A DNA stretch of 64,000 nt, from positions 434,157-498,156 of the forward strand of contig NZ_LMRP01000002.1 of NCBI RefSeq assembly GCF_001426185.1, given 5' to 3'. The translations under genes and the position numbers were made by a program. A model generated the notes under the pieces. The model saw nothing but the letters and a program-made list of their open reading frames with translations. It made no database searches and was not told where the DNA came from. Origin of the DNA: Rhodococcus sp. Leaf247 (lineage in GTDB: Bacteria; Actinomycetota; Actinomycetes; Mycobacteriales; Mycobacteriaceae). Position 1 is the first letter of the stretch. Each line of letters starts with the position of its first letter. This document shows positions 1 through 10,165 of this stretch, piece by piece.

Positions 1-208
1 GAACGCGGTCGCCGACGCCGGCGACTCCGTTCTCGTCATGGGCCTTGACCTTGGTGGTGCGTCGGATGATCTTGCCGTAGAGGGCGTGCTTCACACGGTC
101 CTCCAGCTCGACGACGATCGTCTTCTGCATCTTGTCGGAGACGACGTAACCGATACGCGTCTTCCGGCTGTTGCGTGCTTCTTCAGTGGTCACTGTTTCC
201 TCGCTCAT
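1..208 (-). CDS. rpsQ: 30S ribosomal protein S17 (3' part cut by window edge)
   Basis: Primary 16S rRNA-binding protein of the small subunit. The visible 69 codons start [18 protein letters not shown] and run through the S17 core ([19 protein letters not shown], then [20 protein letters not shown]). The coding sequence continues past position 1, so the C-terminal part is missing from the window. The ATG (206-208) overlaps the rpmC stop by 4 bp (ATGA), which fixes the start and implies translational coupling. It is the last visible gene of the S10 operon. The short acidic N-terminal extension before the conserved core is common in actinobacterial S17. Confidence 0.95.
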   Translation of the reverse strand, partial: MSEETVTTEEARNSRKTRIGYVVSDKMQKTIVVELEDRVKHALYGKIIRRTTKVKAHDENGVAGVGDRV

Positions 209-450
209 GCTGCGTCACCTGCCGTGTCCTCGGAAGGACCTGCGGCGAGCCCGAGCTCACGCTCGCGCATCACGGTGTAGATGCGCGCGATCTCGTGGCG
301 GACGACGCGCAGTCGACGGTTGTTGTCCAGCTGACCGGTGGCCATCTGGAAGCGGAGGTTGAACAGCTCCTCCTTCGATTCACGAAGGCGGGTGATCAGT
401 TCTTCGTCACCGAGCTCACGGAGCTCGGCAGCCGGGGTACCGGTAGCCAT
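205..450 (-). CDS. rpmC: 50S ribosomal protein L29
   Basis: Small 23S rRNA-binding protein near the peptide exit tunnel. The 81-aa product has the family pattern [27 protein letters not shown] followed by [27 protein letters not shown] short acidic and alanine-rich tail (about 15 residues) follows the core. Its ATG overlaps the rplP stop by 1 nt (TGATG), and its stop overlaps rpsQ by 4 bp, as expected for a tightly coupled ribosomal operon. Confidence 0.97.
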   Translation of the reverse strand: MATGTPAAELRELGDEELITRLRESKEELFNLRFQMATGQLDNNRRLRVVRHEIARIYTVMRERELGLAAGPSEDTAGDAA

Positions 451-866
451 CAGAACTGAACCTCCCTCGTGATGATGCGTGCCTTGATCGGCAGCTTGTG
501 GATTGCGCGAGTCAATGCTTCACGAGCGATCTGCTCGTCCGGGTAGCTGAGCTCGAAGAGCACGCGGCCGGGCTTGACATTGGCGACCCACCACTCCGGC
601 GAACCCTTACCGGAACCCATGCGGGTCTCGGCAGGCTTCTTCGTGAGCGGGCGGTCCGGGTAGATGTTGATCCAGACCTTGCCACCGCGCTTGATGTGGC
701 GGGTGACGGCGATACGGGCGGCCTCGATCTGACGGTTGGTGATGTAGGCGGGCTCGAGAGCCTGGATGCCGTATTCACCGAAGGTCACCTGAGTTCCGCC
801 CTTGGCGGCACCCGAACGCTTGGGGTGGTGCTGCTTGCGGTGCTTGACCCGACGGGGGATCAACAT
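450..866 (-). CDS. rplP: 50S ribosomal protein L16
   Basis: A 138-aa large-subunit protein that binds 23S rRNA near the A site. It begins [19 protein letters not shown], the canonical L16 N-terminus, and contains the conserved [22 protein letters not shown] segment in the C-terminal half. Length matches the family. It begins 3 nt after the rpsC stop and overlaps rpmC by 1 nt. Nothing about it is unusual. Confidence 0.98.
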   Translation of the reverse strand: MLIPRRVKHRKQHHPKRSGAAKGGTQVTFGEYGIQALEPAYITNRQIEAARIAVTRHIKRGGKVWINIYPDRPLTKKPAETRMGSGKGSPEWWVANVKPGRVLFELSYPDEQIAREALTRAIHKLPIKARIITREVQF

Positions 867-869
867 GCG

Positions 870-2073
<1,204 letters not shown>

Positions 2074-2077
<4 letters not shown>

Positions 2078-2355
2078 CGCCGCTTCGCCTTCCGGTCGTC
2101 CTTGATGTGACCCTTGAAGGTCCTCGTCGGCGCGAATTCTCCGAGCTTGTGTCCCACCATGGCGTCCGAGACGAACACCGGCACGTGCTTGCGTCCGTCA
2201 TGGACGGCGAAGGTGTGGCCGATGAAATCGGGGGTGATGGTCGAACGGCGTGACCAGGTCTTGATGACCTGCTTCGTGCCCTTCTCGTTCTGAACGTCCA
2301 CCTTTTTCAGGAGGTGGTCGTCGACGAACGGGCCTTTCTTCAGACTGCGTGGCAT
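2074..2355 (-). CDS. rpsS: 30S ribosomal protein S19
   Basis: A 93-aa protein of the small-subunit head that pairs with S13. It starts [19 protein letters not shown] and includes [30 protein letters not shown] and the closing [22 protein letters not shown], all invariant family blocks. It lies 17 nt downstream of rplB and overlaps rplV by 4 bp. Confidence 0.98.
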
Positions 2356-2372
2356 CTGCTACTCCCTCCTGC

Positions 2373-3209
2373 TTATCGCTTGTTCTTGCCGGTGCGGCGG
2401 CGGCGGACGATCAGTTGATCGCTGGGCTTGCTCTTGCGGGTACGGCCCTCGGGCTGTCCCCACGGGCTGACCGGGTGGCGTCCACCGGAGGTCTTACCCT
2501 CACCACCACCGTGCGGGTGGTCGACCGGGTTCATGACGACACCACGGACGGTGGGGCGCTTGCCCTTCCAGCGCATACGGCCGGCCTTGCCCCAGTTGAT
2601 GTTCGACTGCTCGGCGTTGCCCACCTCGCCGACGGTTGCGCGGCAGCGCACGTCGACTCGACGGATCTCACCGGACGGCATACGCAGCGTGGCGTAGGCG
2701 CCTTCCTTACCGAGCAGCTGTGCACCGGCTCCGGCGGAGCGGACCATCTTGGCTCCACCACCGGGACGCAGTTCCACCGCGTGGATGGTGGTACCCGTCG
2801 GGATGTTGCGCAGCGGGAGGTTGTTACCGGGCTTGATGTCCGCGGTAGCGCCCTGCTCGATGGGCGAACCCTGAGCGATGCCCTTCGGCGCGATGATGTA
2901 GCGCTTCTCACCGTCGGCGAAGTGCAGCAGTGCGATGTTGGCGGTGCGGTTGGGGTCGTACTCGATGTGAGCGACCTTGGCCGGCACGCCGTCCTTGTCG
3001 TTGCGGCGGAAGTCGATCAGCCGGTAGGCGCGCTTGTGACCGCCACCCTTGTGACGGGTGGTGATACGGCCGTGTGCGTTGCGGCCACCGCGGCCGTGCA
3101 GCGGGCGGATGAGCGACTTCTCCGGTGTCGAGCGCGTGATCTCCGCGAAATCGGAGACACTCGCGCCACGACGACCGGGAGTGGTCGGCTTGTACTTACG
3201 AATTGCCAT
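2373..3209 (-). CDS. rplB: 50S ribosomal protein L2
   Basis: A 278-aa protein, one of the most conserved of the large subunit and needed for subunit joining and peptidyl transferase assembly. [18 protein letters not shown] opens the protein. The C-terminal block [17 protein letters not shown] contains the conserved histidine region, and the protein ends in a basic tail. It starts 47 nt downstream of rplW, the largest gap inside the operon. Confidence 0.98.
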   Translation of the reverse strand: MAIRKYKPTTPGRRGASVSDFAEITRSTPEKSLIRPLHGRGGRNAHGRITTRHKGGGHKRAYRLIDFRRNDKDGVPAKVAHIEYDPNRTANIALLHFADGEKRYIIAPKGIAQGSPIEQGATADIKPGNNLPLRNIPTGTTIHAVELRPGGGAKMVRSAGAGAQLLGKEGAYATLRMPSGEIRRVDVRCRATVGEVGNAEQSNINWGKAGRMRWKGKRPTVRGVVMNPVDHPHGGGEGKTSGGRHPVSPWGQPEGRTRKSKPSDQLIVRRRRTGKNKR

Positions 3210-3256
3210 GTTTGTCTCGTCCCTTGATCCTCGAGGACCCTCTGAGCTCCGGTCGC

Positions 3257-3562
3257 TTACGCGACCGGGCCTCCGAAGATCTCGATGGGCTTGCTGTCGG
3301 CCGAGAGGGTCACGAGCGCGCGCTTGGTGCTCTTACGCGTGCCGTAGCCGAAACGGGTCCGCTTGCGCTTGCCCTGCCGGTTGGCGGTGTTCACGCTGGT
3401 CACAGTCACGCCGAAGACTTTTTCGACAGCGATCTTGATCTGCGTCTTGTTCGAATCGGGGTGCACGATGAACGTGTAGGTCCCCTGCTCGATGAGCCCG
3501 TACGACTTCTCCGAGATGACCGGGGCCAGCAGGATGTCGCGGGGATCGGCAATGGTGCTCAC
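3257..3562 (-). CDS. rplW: 50S ribosomal protein L23
   Basis: A 101-aa exit-tunnel protein that docks trigger factor and SRP. The start chosen is the GTG at 3560-3562, giving [20 protein letters not shown]. This start overlaps the rplD stop by 4 bp (GTGA) and gives the normal family length. A longer in-frame reading upstream would run through rplD and has no L23 homology. Conserved features include [19 protein letters not shown] and the basic [21 protein letters not shown] segment. Confidence 0.96.
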   Translation of the reverse strand: MSTIADPRDILLAPVISEKSYGLIEQGTYTFIVHPDSNKTQIKIAVEKVFGVTVTSVNTANRQGKRKRTRFGYGTRKSTKRALVTLSADSKPIEIFGGPVA

Positions 3563-4248
3563 TTGTCCTCCTCCTGTGAATCCGTTGCTGCCTTGGCCGG
3601 TCCGGCGACGAACGTGTTCAGTGCCTCGACGCTGAAGATCACGTCGTCGGCCTCGAGCACGTCGTACGTGTTGAGCTGGTCCGGCGCGATGGGGTGGATG
3701 CCGTCGAGGTTCTGGACGGACTTCCATGCGGCCAGGTCTGCGCGGCCGATGACCAGCAGAACCTTCTTGCGATCGGTGAGCTCGGACAGGAACGTGCGGG
3801 CACCCTTGGTGGAGGGCACCTGTCCTGCGACGAGCTCGGTGATCACGTGGATGCGCTCGCTGCGCGCCCGGTCGGAGAGTGCACCGCGCAGTGCTGCGGC
3901 GATCATCTTCTTGGGGGTGCGCTGGCTGTAGTCACGCGGCTGCGGGCCGTGGACGGTGCCACCGCCGACGAACTGCGGTGCGCGGGTCGAGCCCTGACGT
4001 GCGCGGCCGGTGCCCTTCTGGCGGTACGGCTTCTTGCCGCCGCCGCGGACCTCTCCACGAGTCTTCGTCGAGTGCGTGCCCTGACGTGCCGCAGCGAGCT
4101 GCGCGACGACGACCTGGTGCATCAACGCGATGTTCGCGGTGCGGTCGAAGATCTCGGCGGGGAGATCGACGGTGCCGTTGGTCTTGCCACCGGCCTCCTT
4201 GACGTCCAGCGTCAACTTGGTCGTGGAGTTCTTTTCGAGACTGGTCAT
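3559..4248 (-). CDS. rplD: 50S ribosomal protein L4
   Basis: A 229-aa large-subunit protein whose extended loop reaches the exit tunnel. The loop block [21 protein letters not shown] is present at about residues 70-90, and the globular domain ends near [12 protein letters not shown]. In Escherichia coli L4 represses the S10 operon through a leader structure; that mechanism is not established for actinobacteria. Its start overlaps the rplC stop by 4 bp and its stop overlaps rplW. Confidence 0.98.
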   Translation of the reverse strand: MTSLEKNSTTKLTLDVKEAGGKTNGTVDLPAEIFDRTANIALMHQVVVAQLAAARQGTHSTKTRGEVRGGGKKPYRQKGTGRARQGSTRAPQFVGGGTVHGPQPRDYSQRTPKKMIAAALRGALSDRARSERIHVITELVAGQVPSTKGARTFLSELTDRKKVLLVIGRADLAAWKSVQNLDGIHPIAPDQLNTYDVLEADDVIFSVEALNTFVAGPAKAATDSQEEDK

Positions 4249-4928
4249 GCTCGCGCACCACCCTTCACTGCGCTCTTGACGATCACGACGCCGCCCTTGC
4301 GGCCCGGGATCGCGCCCTTGATCAGCAGCAGACCGTTCTCGGCGTCCACCTTGTGGACCGAGAGGTTCTGCGTGGTGATGCGATCGCTACCCATACGACC
4401 CGACATGCGCATGCCCTTGAAGACACGGCCGGGGGTCGCGCAGCCACCGATGGAACCGGGGCGGCGGTGGACAGCCTGCGCACCGTGGCTCGCGCCCTGG
4501 CCCTTGAAGCCGTGGCGCTTCATCGTTCCCGCGAAGCCCTTGCCCTTGCTGACTCCGGTGACGTCGACGAATGCGCCGTCCTCGAACTCGGCAGCGGTGA
4601 GCTCCTGGCCGATCTCGTAGCCTGCGGCGTCGGCGACGCGCAGCTCTGCGAGGTGGCGACGGGGAGTGACGCCGGCCTTGGTGAACTGGCCGGAGACCGG
4701 CTTGTTCACCTTGCGGGGATCGATGGCACCGAAGGCGACCTGGACGGCGCTGTAGCCGTCGCGCTCCTCGGTACGGATCGCGGTGACGACGTTCGGGTCC
4801 GCCTTGATGACGGTGACCGGGACGACGCGATTGTTCTCGTCGAAGACCTGGGTCATGCCGAGCTTGGTGCCCAGAATTCCCTTGGCCGGACGCTTGATGT
4901 TGTCAGTCATGGTTGTCTCCGCGCTCAC
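4245..4928 (-). CDS. rplC: 50S ribosomal protein L3
   Basis: A large-subunit protein near the peptidyl transferase centre. The core begins [21 protein letters not shown] and contains the conserved [18 protein letters not shown] loop, whose Gln is the usual methylation target in bacteria. Two starts are possible. The ATG at 4926-4928 overlaps the rpsJ stop (ATGA, 227 aa, [10 protein letters not shown]). An internal ATG at 4908-4910 (221 aa, [11 protein letters not shown]) has GGAG about 8 nt upstream and looks more like annotated orthologues. I cannot decide between them from sequence alone. Confidence 0.96.
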   Translation of the reverse strand: MSAETTMTDNIKRPAKGILGTKLGMTQVFDENNRVVPVTVIKADPNVVTAIRTEERDGYSAVQVAFGAIDPRKVNKPVSGQFTKAGVTPRRHLAELRVADAAGYEIGQELTAAEFEDGAFVDVTGVSKGKGFAGTMKRHGFKGQGASHGAQAVHRRPGSIGGCATPGRVFKGMRMSGRMGSDRITTQNLSVHKVDAENGLLLIKGAIPGRKGGVVIVKSAVKGGARA

Positions 4929-5230
4929 TGAATGTTGACGTCGACGCTTGCCGGCAGGTCGATGCGCATGAGCGCGTCGACCGTCTTCGGTGTCGGGTCG
5001 AGAATGTCGATGAGTCGCTTGTGCGTGCGCATCTCGAAGTGCTCGCGAGAGTCCTTGTACTTGTGCGGCGAACGGATGACGCAGTACACGTTCTTCTCGG
5101 TGGGCAACGGCACAGGTCCGACCACGCGTGCCCCGGTGCGGGTCACGGTCTCGACGATCTTGCGCGCGGACGCGTCGATCGCCTCGTGGTCGTAGGCCTT
5201 GAGCCTGATGCGGATCTTTTGTCCCGCCAC
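4925..5230 (-). CDS. rpsJ: 30S ribosomal protein S10
   Basis: A 101-aa small-subunit head protein, also known as the antitermination factor Nus[20 protein letters not shown] and the loop [25 protein letters not shown] are near-invariant. It is the first gene of the operon, whose eleven visible genes are separated by at most 47 nt. In many actinobacteria tuf lies a short distance upstream; here an unrelated gene set follows instead. Confidence 0.98.
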   Translation of the reverse strand: MAGQKIRIRLKAYDHEAIDASARKIVETVTRTGARVVGPVPLPTEKNVYCVIRSPHKYKDSREHFEMRTHKRLIDILDPTPKTVDALMRIDLPASVDVNIQ

Positions 5231-5731
5231 GCTTATGTCCTCTTCCTTGCCCTGGTTAACCGTTGGTCAGGTCTCTCGTTCCCGGATGTCGATCCGAGAA
5301 CCCGGCAGTGTGCTGACCCGACGCCGGCGTGGTGCCGGGCGCGAGGCGCATCCATGAGGACGAACGTGGCGAACTCTCGCATCCACGCATACGCGTGGCC
5401 AGGAGGAATCCGTTGCCGCTGTTCATCTGTCATGGTTCTCCGGTCCACGCGGTCGGGCGTGTCGCATTCCCGCACATGATTCTCCCGCTCGGCCGAACTC
5501 GACCGGGTGGTGAAACAGCGGACCGGATGCGCCCATCGTGCCGGCGCGATCACTGCTTGTCGTTCTTGTCGCTAGCCACAACCGGGACGATGCCGAAGCG
5601 CGCGAGACGCACGACAGCGATCACCTCGGTCAAGGCAACCCGAACAGTATGACCCACCGGGCCGCCGGAGTTCAAATCGAGGCCGCCGCCGACGTCCGCC
5701 TCTTCATCTTACCGACGAGTAAGGTGCGCCC
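5231..5731. promoter_or_regulatory. Divergent intergenic region and S10 operon leader
   Basis: A 501-base stretch between rpsJ (-) and the hotdog gene (+). It must hold the promoter of the ribosomal operon and probably that of the divergent gene. Short open frames here (for example 5233-5553 on the minus strand) have no recognisable protein features and are not called as genes. If the candidate promoter at 5646-5675 is correct, the S10 transcript has a leader of roughly 400 nt. No attenuator-like terminator was recognised in it. Confidence 0.6.
5646..5675 (-). promoter_or_regulatory. Candidate sigma-70-type promoter for the S10 operon
   Basis: On the minus strand, TTGAAC (5675-5670) and CATACT (5651-5646) are separated by 18 nt. 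Each shares four of six bases with the -35 and -10 consensus. It points toward rpsJ. This is a pattern match only, and other weaker pairs cannot be excluded. Confidence 0.35.
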
Positions 5732-6220
5732 ATGAGTGAAATCTCGTCGGCCTCGACCACCGCTACCTACGCGCTCTGGAAGCGACTGCCCGCACCCGTC
5801 AGATCCGTCGCGTTCTCCGCGGGCATGTGCGCGCGAGTCCCGTTCTTCGCGGCCGTGTTCCCCCGGGTCCGCGAACTCGAACCGGGACGCTGCGTGGTGT
5901 CGGGACCGAAGTGGTTCGGCGTACACAACCACCTGGGGACGTTCCACGCCATCGCGGCGTGCAACCTGGCGGAGGTCGCCATGGGAATGCTGGCGGAGGC
6001 CACCGTCCCCACGACCCACCGATGGATTCCGAAGGCGATGACCGTGCAGTACCTCGCTCCCGGGCGGACATCACTGACGGCGACGGCCCAGCTCGCCGAA
6101 GTCCCCGAGTGGAACGAGGTGACCGCCGGCCGCGAACTCGTGGTTCCGGTCAGCCTGCGGGATACCTCCGGTGCAGAGGTCGTGCGCGCCGACATCACCA
6201 TCTGGATCAGCGCGAAGTAG
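5732..6220 (+). CDS. DUF4442 hotdog-fold protein, thioesterase-like
   Basis: A 162-aa protein of the DUF4442 branch of the hotdog superfamily, related to PaaI-type acyl-CoA thioesterases. The characteristic block NHLGTFHAIAACNLAEVAMG (about residues 66-85) forms the central hotdog helix and contains the Asn, His and Glu positions typical of the group. The C-terminal half shows the expected strands (MTVQYLAPGRTSLTATAQL, then VVRADITIWIS). An acyl thioester substrate is likely but no specific one can be named. The gene stands alone, divergent from rpsJ. AAGG lies 8-11 nt before the ATG. Confidence 0.8.
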   Translation: MSEISSASTTATYALWKRLPAPVRSVAFSAGMCARVPFFAAVFPRVRELEPGRCVVSGPKWFGVHNHLGTFHAIAACNLAEVAMGMLAEATVPTTHRWIPKAMTVQYLAPGRTSLTATAQLAEVPEWNEVTAGRELVVPVSLRDTSGAEVVRADITIWISAK

Positions 6221-6233
6221 TCGTCGCGGACGT

Positions 6234-7124
6234 TCAGCGGTCCGACGGCGCTTCCGACAGCGCCGCCGGCCGGAAGTCCTGCTCGGTGACCAGCCGCTTC
6301 GGGGAGAACGAACCCGTGACCGGATCGTAGGCCCGGTAGGGGAACCAGAACACCGCGTGCGACAGCCACGTCACCGGTGCCACGAGCCACTTCAGCGACC
6401 AGTTCGATCGACCGTGGATCTCGAAGCTCGTGATACCCGCCTTGACGAACGACGTGTACTTCAACGGAGGCGTGAGCGCCCGCCGCGGCGAGATGTCCGC
6501 CCACATCTCGGTCGGCTGCACGATGGAGTACCCGGCCTCGATCAGGCACAGCGCGAAGTCGATGTCCTCGTGGACGTCGGCGCGCGAGGTCAGTTTGTCC
6601 TGCACCGCGTTCCACGCGTCGAGGCGCACGGCCATGTTGGCGCCGTGCATGTTGTCGATCTTCATGCTGTTGCCCAGCATCTTGGCCCGGACCAGCACGT
6701 CGACGAGCATCTTCTTGGACCGACTGAACGGCGAATCGTACGGCGCACTCAATCCCGTGATACCCCCGAGATTGAGAGACGGATCCGCTTCGGCGAATGT
6801 CGACTTCACCGCATCGACCCATCCCGCACCTATCCTGGTGTCGGCGTCGATACGTCCGACAATGTCGGACTTCGCCTCCCTGAAACCGGTATTGCGCGAG
6901 AAGAACAATCCTTTTCGCGGTTCGTGCACCAGGCGGATCTTCGGTTCCGACGCGGCATACTTCTCGACTATCTCCACCGTGCGATCCGTCGACCCGTTGT
7001 CGACGACGATGACCTCGGACAACTGCTCGATCTGCGGGAGAACATGGTCGAGACATGCTCCGATGTAGTCCTCCTCGTCGAGGACGGGAATGACGATCGT
7101 GGTGTCGTTGCCGATGCCGTTCAT
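6234..7124 (-). CDS. Family 2 glycosyltransferase
   Basis: A 296-aa GT-A fold glycosyltransferase. The N-terminus IVIPVLDEEDYIGACLDHVL and EVIVVDNGSTDRTVEIVEKY (about 9-55) form the nucleotide-sugar half. The DAD motif at 93-95 would bind the divalent metal and nucleotide. The HED motif at 185-187 is the likely catalytic-base region. A weakly hydrophobic, Trp-rich segment near residues 245-265 could sit at the membrane surface, but no clear transmembrane helix is seen. Donor and acceptor are not predictable. It is convergent with the hotdog gene (13-nt gap) and 91 nt downstream of the mycolyltransferase-like gene on the same strand. Confidence 0.85.
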   Translation of the reverse strand: MNGIGNDTTIVIPVLDEEDYIGACLDHVLPQIEQLSEVIVVDNGSTDRTVEIVEKYAASEPKIRLVHEPRKGLFFSRNTGFREAKSDIVGRIDADTRIGAGWVDAVKSTFAEADPSLNLGGITGLSAPYDSPFSRSKKMLVDVLVRAKMLGNSMKIDNMHGANMAVRLDAWNAVQDKLTSRADVHEDIDFALCLIEAGYSIVQPTEMWADISPRRALTPPLKYTSFVKAGITSFEIHGRSNWSLKWLVAPVTWLSHAVFWFPYRAYDPVTGSFSPKRLVTEQDFRPAALSEAPSDR

Positions 7125-7215
7125 GCGCGATCACGTCTCTTCACGCATTCACGATAACGCGAGAGCCGACTCCTCACGAATGGGCCACGCCACCCGTCGG
7201 AACGTCACCTGGAAT

Positions 7216-8286
7216 TCATATCCCCAGTGATGCAGCGACCGTCGGCCACGATTCGTGCAGGTCTTCCTGCCAGTACGCCCAGGAATGCGTTCCGTTGTCC
7301 CGGAACTTCACCGTCGCCGGGATCTGCAGCTGCGCGAGACGCTCCGCGAATGTCCGGGTGCACGTCGCGGTGATCGATTCGATACCCCCACCGACGAGCA
7401 CGCGATTGACCAGCGCCGGCACATCACCCGCGATTCGTGCGGACTGCAGCGTCTCGTCGAACCCCGGTAGACCGTTGCCGGTGGTGATGTACATCGGCGT
7501 ACCTCTGAGCTTGTCGGCGTTGAGCAACGCGTCGTTGGCTGCCCACTCGGGGCCGTCGTCGGGCCCCCACATGTTCTCCGTGTCGCCGCCCCCGCGCGCT
7601 TCGACGACCAGCTTGACGAAGGCACGCCCCAGATCGTCCGAGGTGCCCGCACACCCGCTGAAGGACGCGACCGACGAGTAGAACCCCGGGTTGTCGGCGG
7701 CCAGCATGAGTACGGCGCTGGCTGCCATCGAGATGCCACCGACAGCCTGAGTTCCGGTGGTTCCCAGGGACTCGTCGACGAGCGGCGGGAGTTCCTGCGT
7801 CAGGAACGTCTCCCACTTGTTGCGCCCCAGCTCGGGATCGTCGGCGACCCAGTCGGTGTAGTAACTGAAGGCACCTGCGCGGGGGATGACGACATTGACG
7901 TTCTTATCTGCGAAGAACGTGGCGACGTCGGCCTGATCCGGCCAGTTGCTCGACGGGTCCTCGCCGCCGCTGGCGCCGTTGAGCAAGTAGTAGGTCGGAC
8001 GGGGCACCGAGGTGTCCGCGGGCCTGAAGACCTGCAGGGGGACGGAGCGGTCCATCGACGGGGAATACACGGTGACGAGGTACTCGAGACCGCCCACGTG
8101 CTCGACGCTCTCCACCCTGGCACCGGATGCCGTGGTGACGTCGGTGACGGGCTCGACCGGCGCGGCCGTGGCGACGGCGGGAGCGAACGGCAGCAGGGTC
8201 GTCGCAGCGACCACGGCGATGCCGGCGGCGACGGCGCGACCCTGTGCTGCGAACCGACCTACCGGTCGATGTCGTGTCGACGTCAT
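7216..8286 (-). CDS. Secreted mycolyltransferase / antigen 85-like alpha/beta hydrolase
   Basis: A 356-aa exported alpha/beta hydrolase of the antigen 85/esterase group, which moves mycoloyl groups onto trehalose or arabinogalactan in Corynebacteriales. A signal peptide is evident: a basic N-terminus, a hydrophobic stretch (about 19-38) and a cleavage site near AVATAA (37-42). The nucleophile is Ser186 in GGISMA, and His334 in GTHSW is the catalytic histidine. SFSGCAGT follows the nucleophile as in the family. The ATG at 8284-8286 is preferred because GAGGGAG lies about 9 nt upstream; a start 14 codons earlier lacks this and would spoil the signal peptide. Mycolyl transfer specifically, rather than another ester, is inferred. 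Confidence 0.83.
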   Translation of the reverse strand: MTSTRHRPVGRFAAQGRAVAAGIAVVAATTLLPFAPAVATAAPVEPVTDVTTASGARVESVEHVGGLEYLVTVYSPSMDRSVPLQVFRPADTSVPRPTYYLLNGASGGEDPSSNWPDQADVATFFADKNVNVVIPRAGAFSYYTDWVADDPELGRNKWETFLTQELPPLVDESLGTTGTQAVGGISMAASAVLMLAADNPGFYSSVASFSGCAGTSDDLGRAFVKLVVEARGGGDTENMWGPDDGPEWAANDALLNADKLRGTPMYITTGNGLPGFDETLQSARIAGDVPALVNRVLVGGGIESITATCTRTFAERLAQLQIPATVKFRDNGTHSWAYWQEDLHESWPTVAASLGI

Positions 8287-8542
8287 TGAAGTATCTCCCT
8301 CGTCCCACCAGTCACAACTCGTGCTCACTGTAAAGGACCGCGCGGCGCGGCGAGTCGCGTCGACTGCACGCCGTCCGAGCCGAGAACTCGTAACGCGGCG
8401 CGCTCACCGATCGATGGATCGGATATCGCGGCCCTGACGCGTCGATTCATCGGAGAGCGCGTCCGAAGCGCATTTATCGGTCTTCTCCCGTGCGTAAACC
8501 AATCTTTGGGTATGGTTCGACGAGGTCGGGCCTCGGAACAGA
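8287..8542. promoter_or_regulatory. Divergent promoter region between mycolyltransferase-like and WS/DGAT genes
   Basis: A 256-base region between divergent genes. It contains a small palindrome CCGATC-GATG-GATCGG at 8407-8422 that could be an operator. A CTTTGGGTA element at 8504-8512 recurs inverted upstream of the degenerate WS/DGAT gene. No convincing -35/-10 pair was assigned. Confidence 0.4.
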
Positions 8543-9985
8543 ATGGTGGTAGCCATGTCGACACGACACGGACGTCCCCTCTCGGGAGAACCCATGGCAG
8601 CGCGCGACGCGCTGAACTATTACTTCGAGTCGGACAGGACGCCCGGGACCATCGTCCACGGCCTCGTCGTCGACACCTCCCGGTCCATGCGGTCCGTCCG
8701 CACGCACGACGACGCCGTCACGTTCGCGAACGCCGTCCTCGACCTCCATCCCCTCTTCCGTCGCCGATTGCAGACGGTCACGGCGAATCTGGCGTTCCCG
8801 CTGTGGGTGGAGTGCGAGGTGGCCGTCGCCGACCACGTGTTCGTTCATCGGGCGACAGGCACCGACGATCACGAGTTCCTCCGTCGCCGAGTCGTCGATG
8901 CGTCCAGGACTCCGGTCGATTTCGACGCGCCCGCGTGGCAACTGCACTTCGTGACCGATCTCCACGGCGTTCCCGGAGTTCCGAACGGCGGCACGGTGCT
9001 GTTGTTCAAGGTTCACCACAGTGCGATCGACGGAATGGGCACCGCAGACCTCGTGCACCGGATGCTCGCCCCCGCGAACCTGGATGTGGAAGCTTTCCGC
9101 GCGGACGACTTCCGGCGGTCGACCGCACAGGTACCGACGACCTGGTCCTCGCTCCGCGCGCTCCCCCGAGATCTTCTGCGATTCGGCCGCGCATCGGTCG
9201 CGCGTGCATCCGCCGTGCGCCGTCTGGCACCGGCCGACCGCCCGCAGCCCCACAAGTACCCGGCGACGCGATTCAACAACAACACGTCCCCGGACATGAC
9301 GTTCGACCTGATGTGGTTCGACCTCGACCGCGTGCGCCGGATCAAGTCCGCGGTGGACGGCGCGACCGTCAACGACGTCATCATGACGGTCGTGTCCCTG
9401 GGGATCTCGGAGTATCTGGCCGACGAAATGCCCACCGACACATTGGGCGCATCGTTCCCGGTCAACGTGCGGCCGGTGTCGCACACGGACGACACCGCCA
9501 ACCAGCTCGCTATCGCCGTCGTCGACCTCGCGACGGACGTGTCCGATCCCCTGCAACGCCTCGCCGATGTCAGTTCCGCTGCGCGTGCCCGTAAAGCAGA
9601 ACTGACGCGTCGGGTGCAGACGCTTCCGCCGCACCCTCTGAGCTCGGCGCCGGCGCCCGTCCTGGCGGCGCTCGCCGCCGCCATGCCGCGGCGGCCCGCG
9701 ACACCGACGACGACATCGACGAACACGATGATCTCGAACATCGCGTACGGCAACGCCCCGATGGAGGTACTGGGCGCGCCCGTGGTCGGTGTGTTCGCCC
9801 CTCTTCCCGTCGTGGAAGGCGTGCAACTCGCCCACGTGGTGATGACGACAGGCCGCCGCATGTGCCTGACGGCCGTGTCGGACCGGAACCTGATGCCCGA
9901 CATCGGCCGGTACATCGCCTGCCTCACGTCGGCGCTCGACCGTCTCGACGACGCGGTCCTCTCCTCGAGTCGGGTCGCCGGGTAG
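8543..9985 (+). CDS. WS/DGAT-family O-acyltransferase, paralogue 1
   Basis: A 480-aa member of the wax ester synthase/acyl-CoA:diacylglycerol acyltransferase family, which joins an acyl-CoA to an alcohol or diacylglycerol at membrane or lipid-droplet surfaces. The catalytic HHxxxDG motif is intact (His158, His159, Asp163, Gly164 in HHSAIDGMG). The WS_DGAT C-terminal domain is visible in NTMISNIAYGNAPMEVLGAP and the GVFAPLPVVEGVQL block. Length is normal for the family. The start could be ATG 8543 or ATG 8555; neither has a strong ribosome binding site. The real acceptor could be glycerolipid, wax alcohol or a hydroxyl on the peptide made by the neighbouring NRPSs; the sequence does not say. 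Confidence 0.88.
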   Translation: MVVAMSTRHGRPLSGEPMAARDALNYYFESDRTPGTIVHGLVVDTSRSMRSVRTHDDAVTFANAVLDLHPLFRRRLQTVTANLAFPLWVECEVAVADHVFVHRATGTDDHEFLRRRVVDASRTPVDFDAPAWQLHFVTDLHGVPGVPNGGTVLLFKVHHSAIDGMGTADLVHRMLAPANLDVEAFRADDFRRSTAQVPTTWSSLRALPRDLLRFGRASVARASAVRRLAPADRPQPHKYPATRFNNNTSPDMTFDLMWFDLDRVRRIKSAVDGATVNDVIMTVVSLGISEYLADEMPTDTLGASFPVNVRPVSHTDDTANQLAIAVVDLATDVSDPLQRLADVSSAARARKAELTRRVQTLPPHPLSSAPAPVLAALAAAMPRRPATPTTTSTNTMISNIAYGNAPMEVLGAPVVGVFAPLPVVEGVQLAHVVMTTGRRMCLTAVSDRNLMPDIGRYIACLTSALDRLDDAVLSSSRVAG

Positions 9986-10165
9986 TTCGCACCGGACGCG
10001 AACGGTCGTCATTCGATCGGTCTAAAAACGGACCGATGCCTTGTCACAGCCCCGGTCCGACCGTACTTTGCATCAATCCCGGCATATTTCCCGACGTCCG
10101 TCGGTTTCCTCAGCGCGCGAACTCCCCGGTCCGCGCACGCACACATCCGAAGGCAGTGACGCGCG

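Noticed and set aside
5233..5553. 106-codon minus-strand frame in the S10 leader
   Set aside because: No recognisable protein features and no ribosome binding site; it overlaps the expected leader of the operon.
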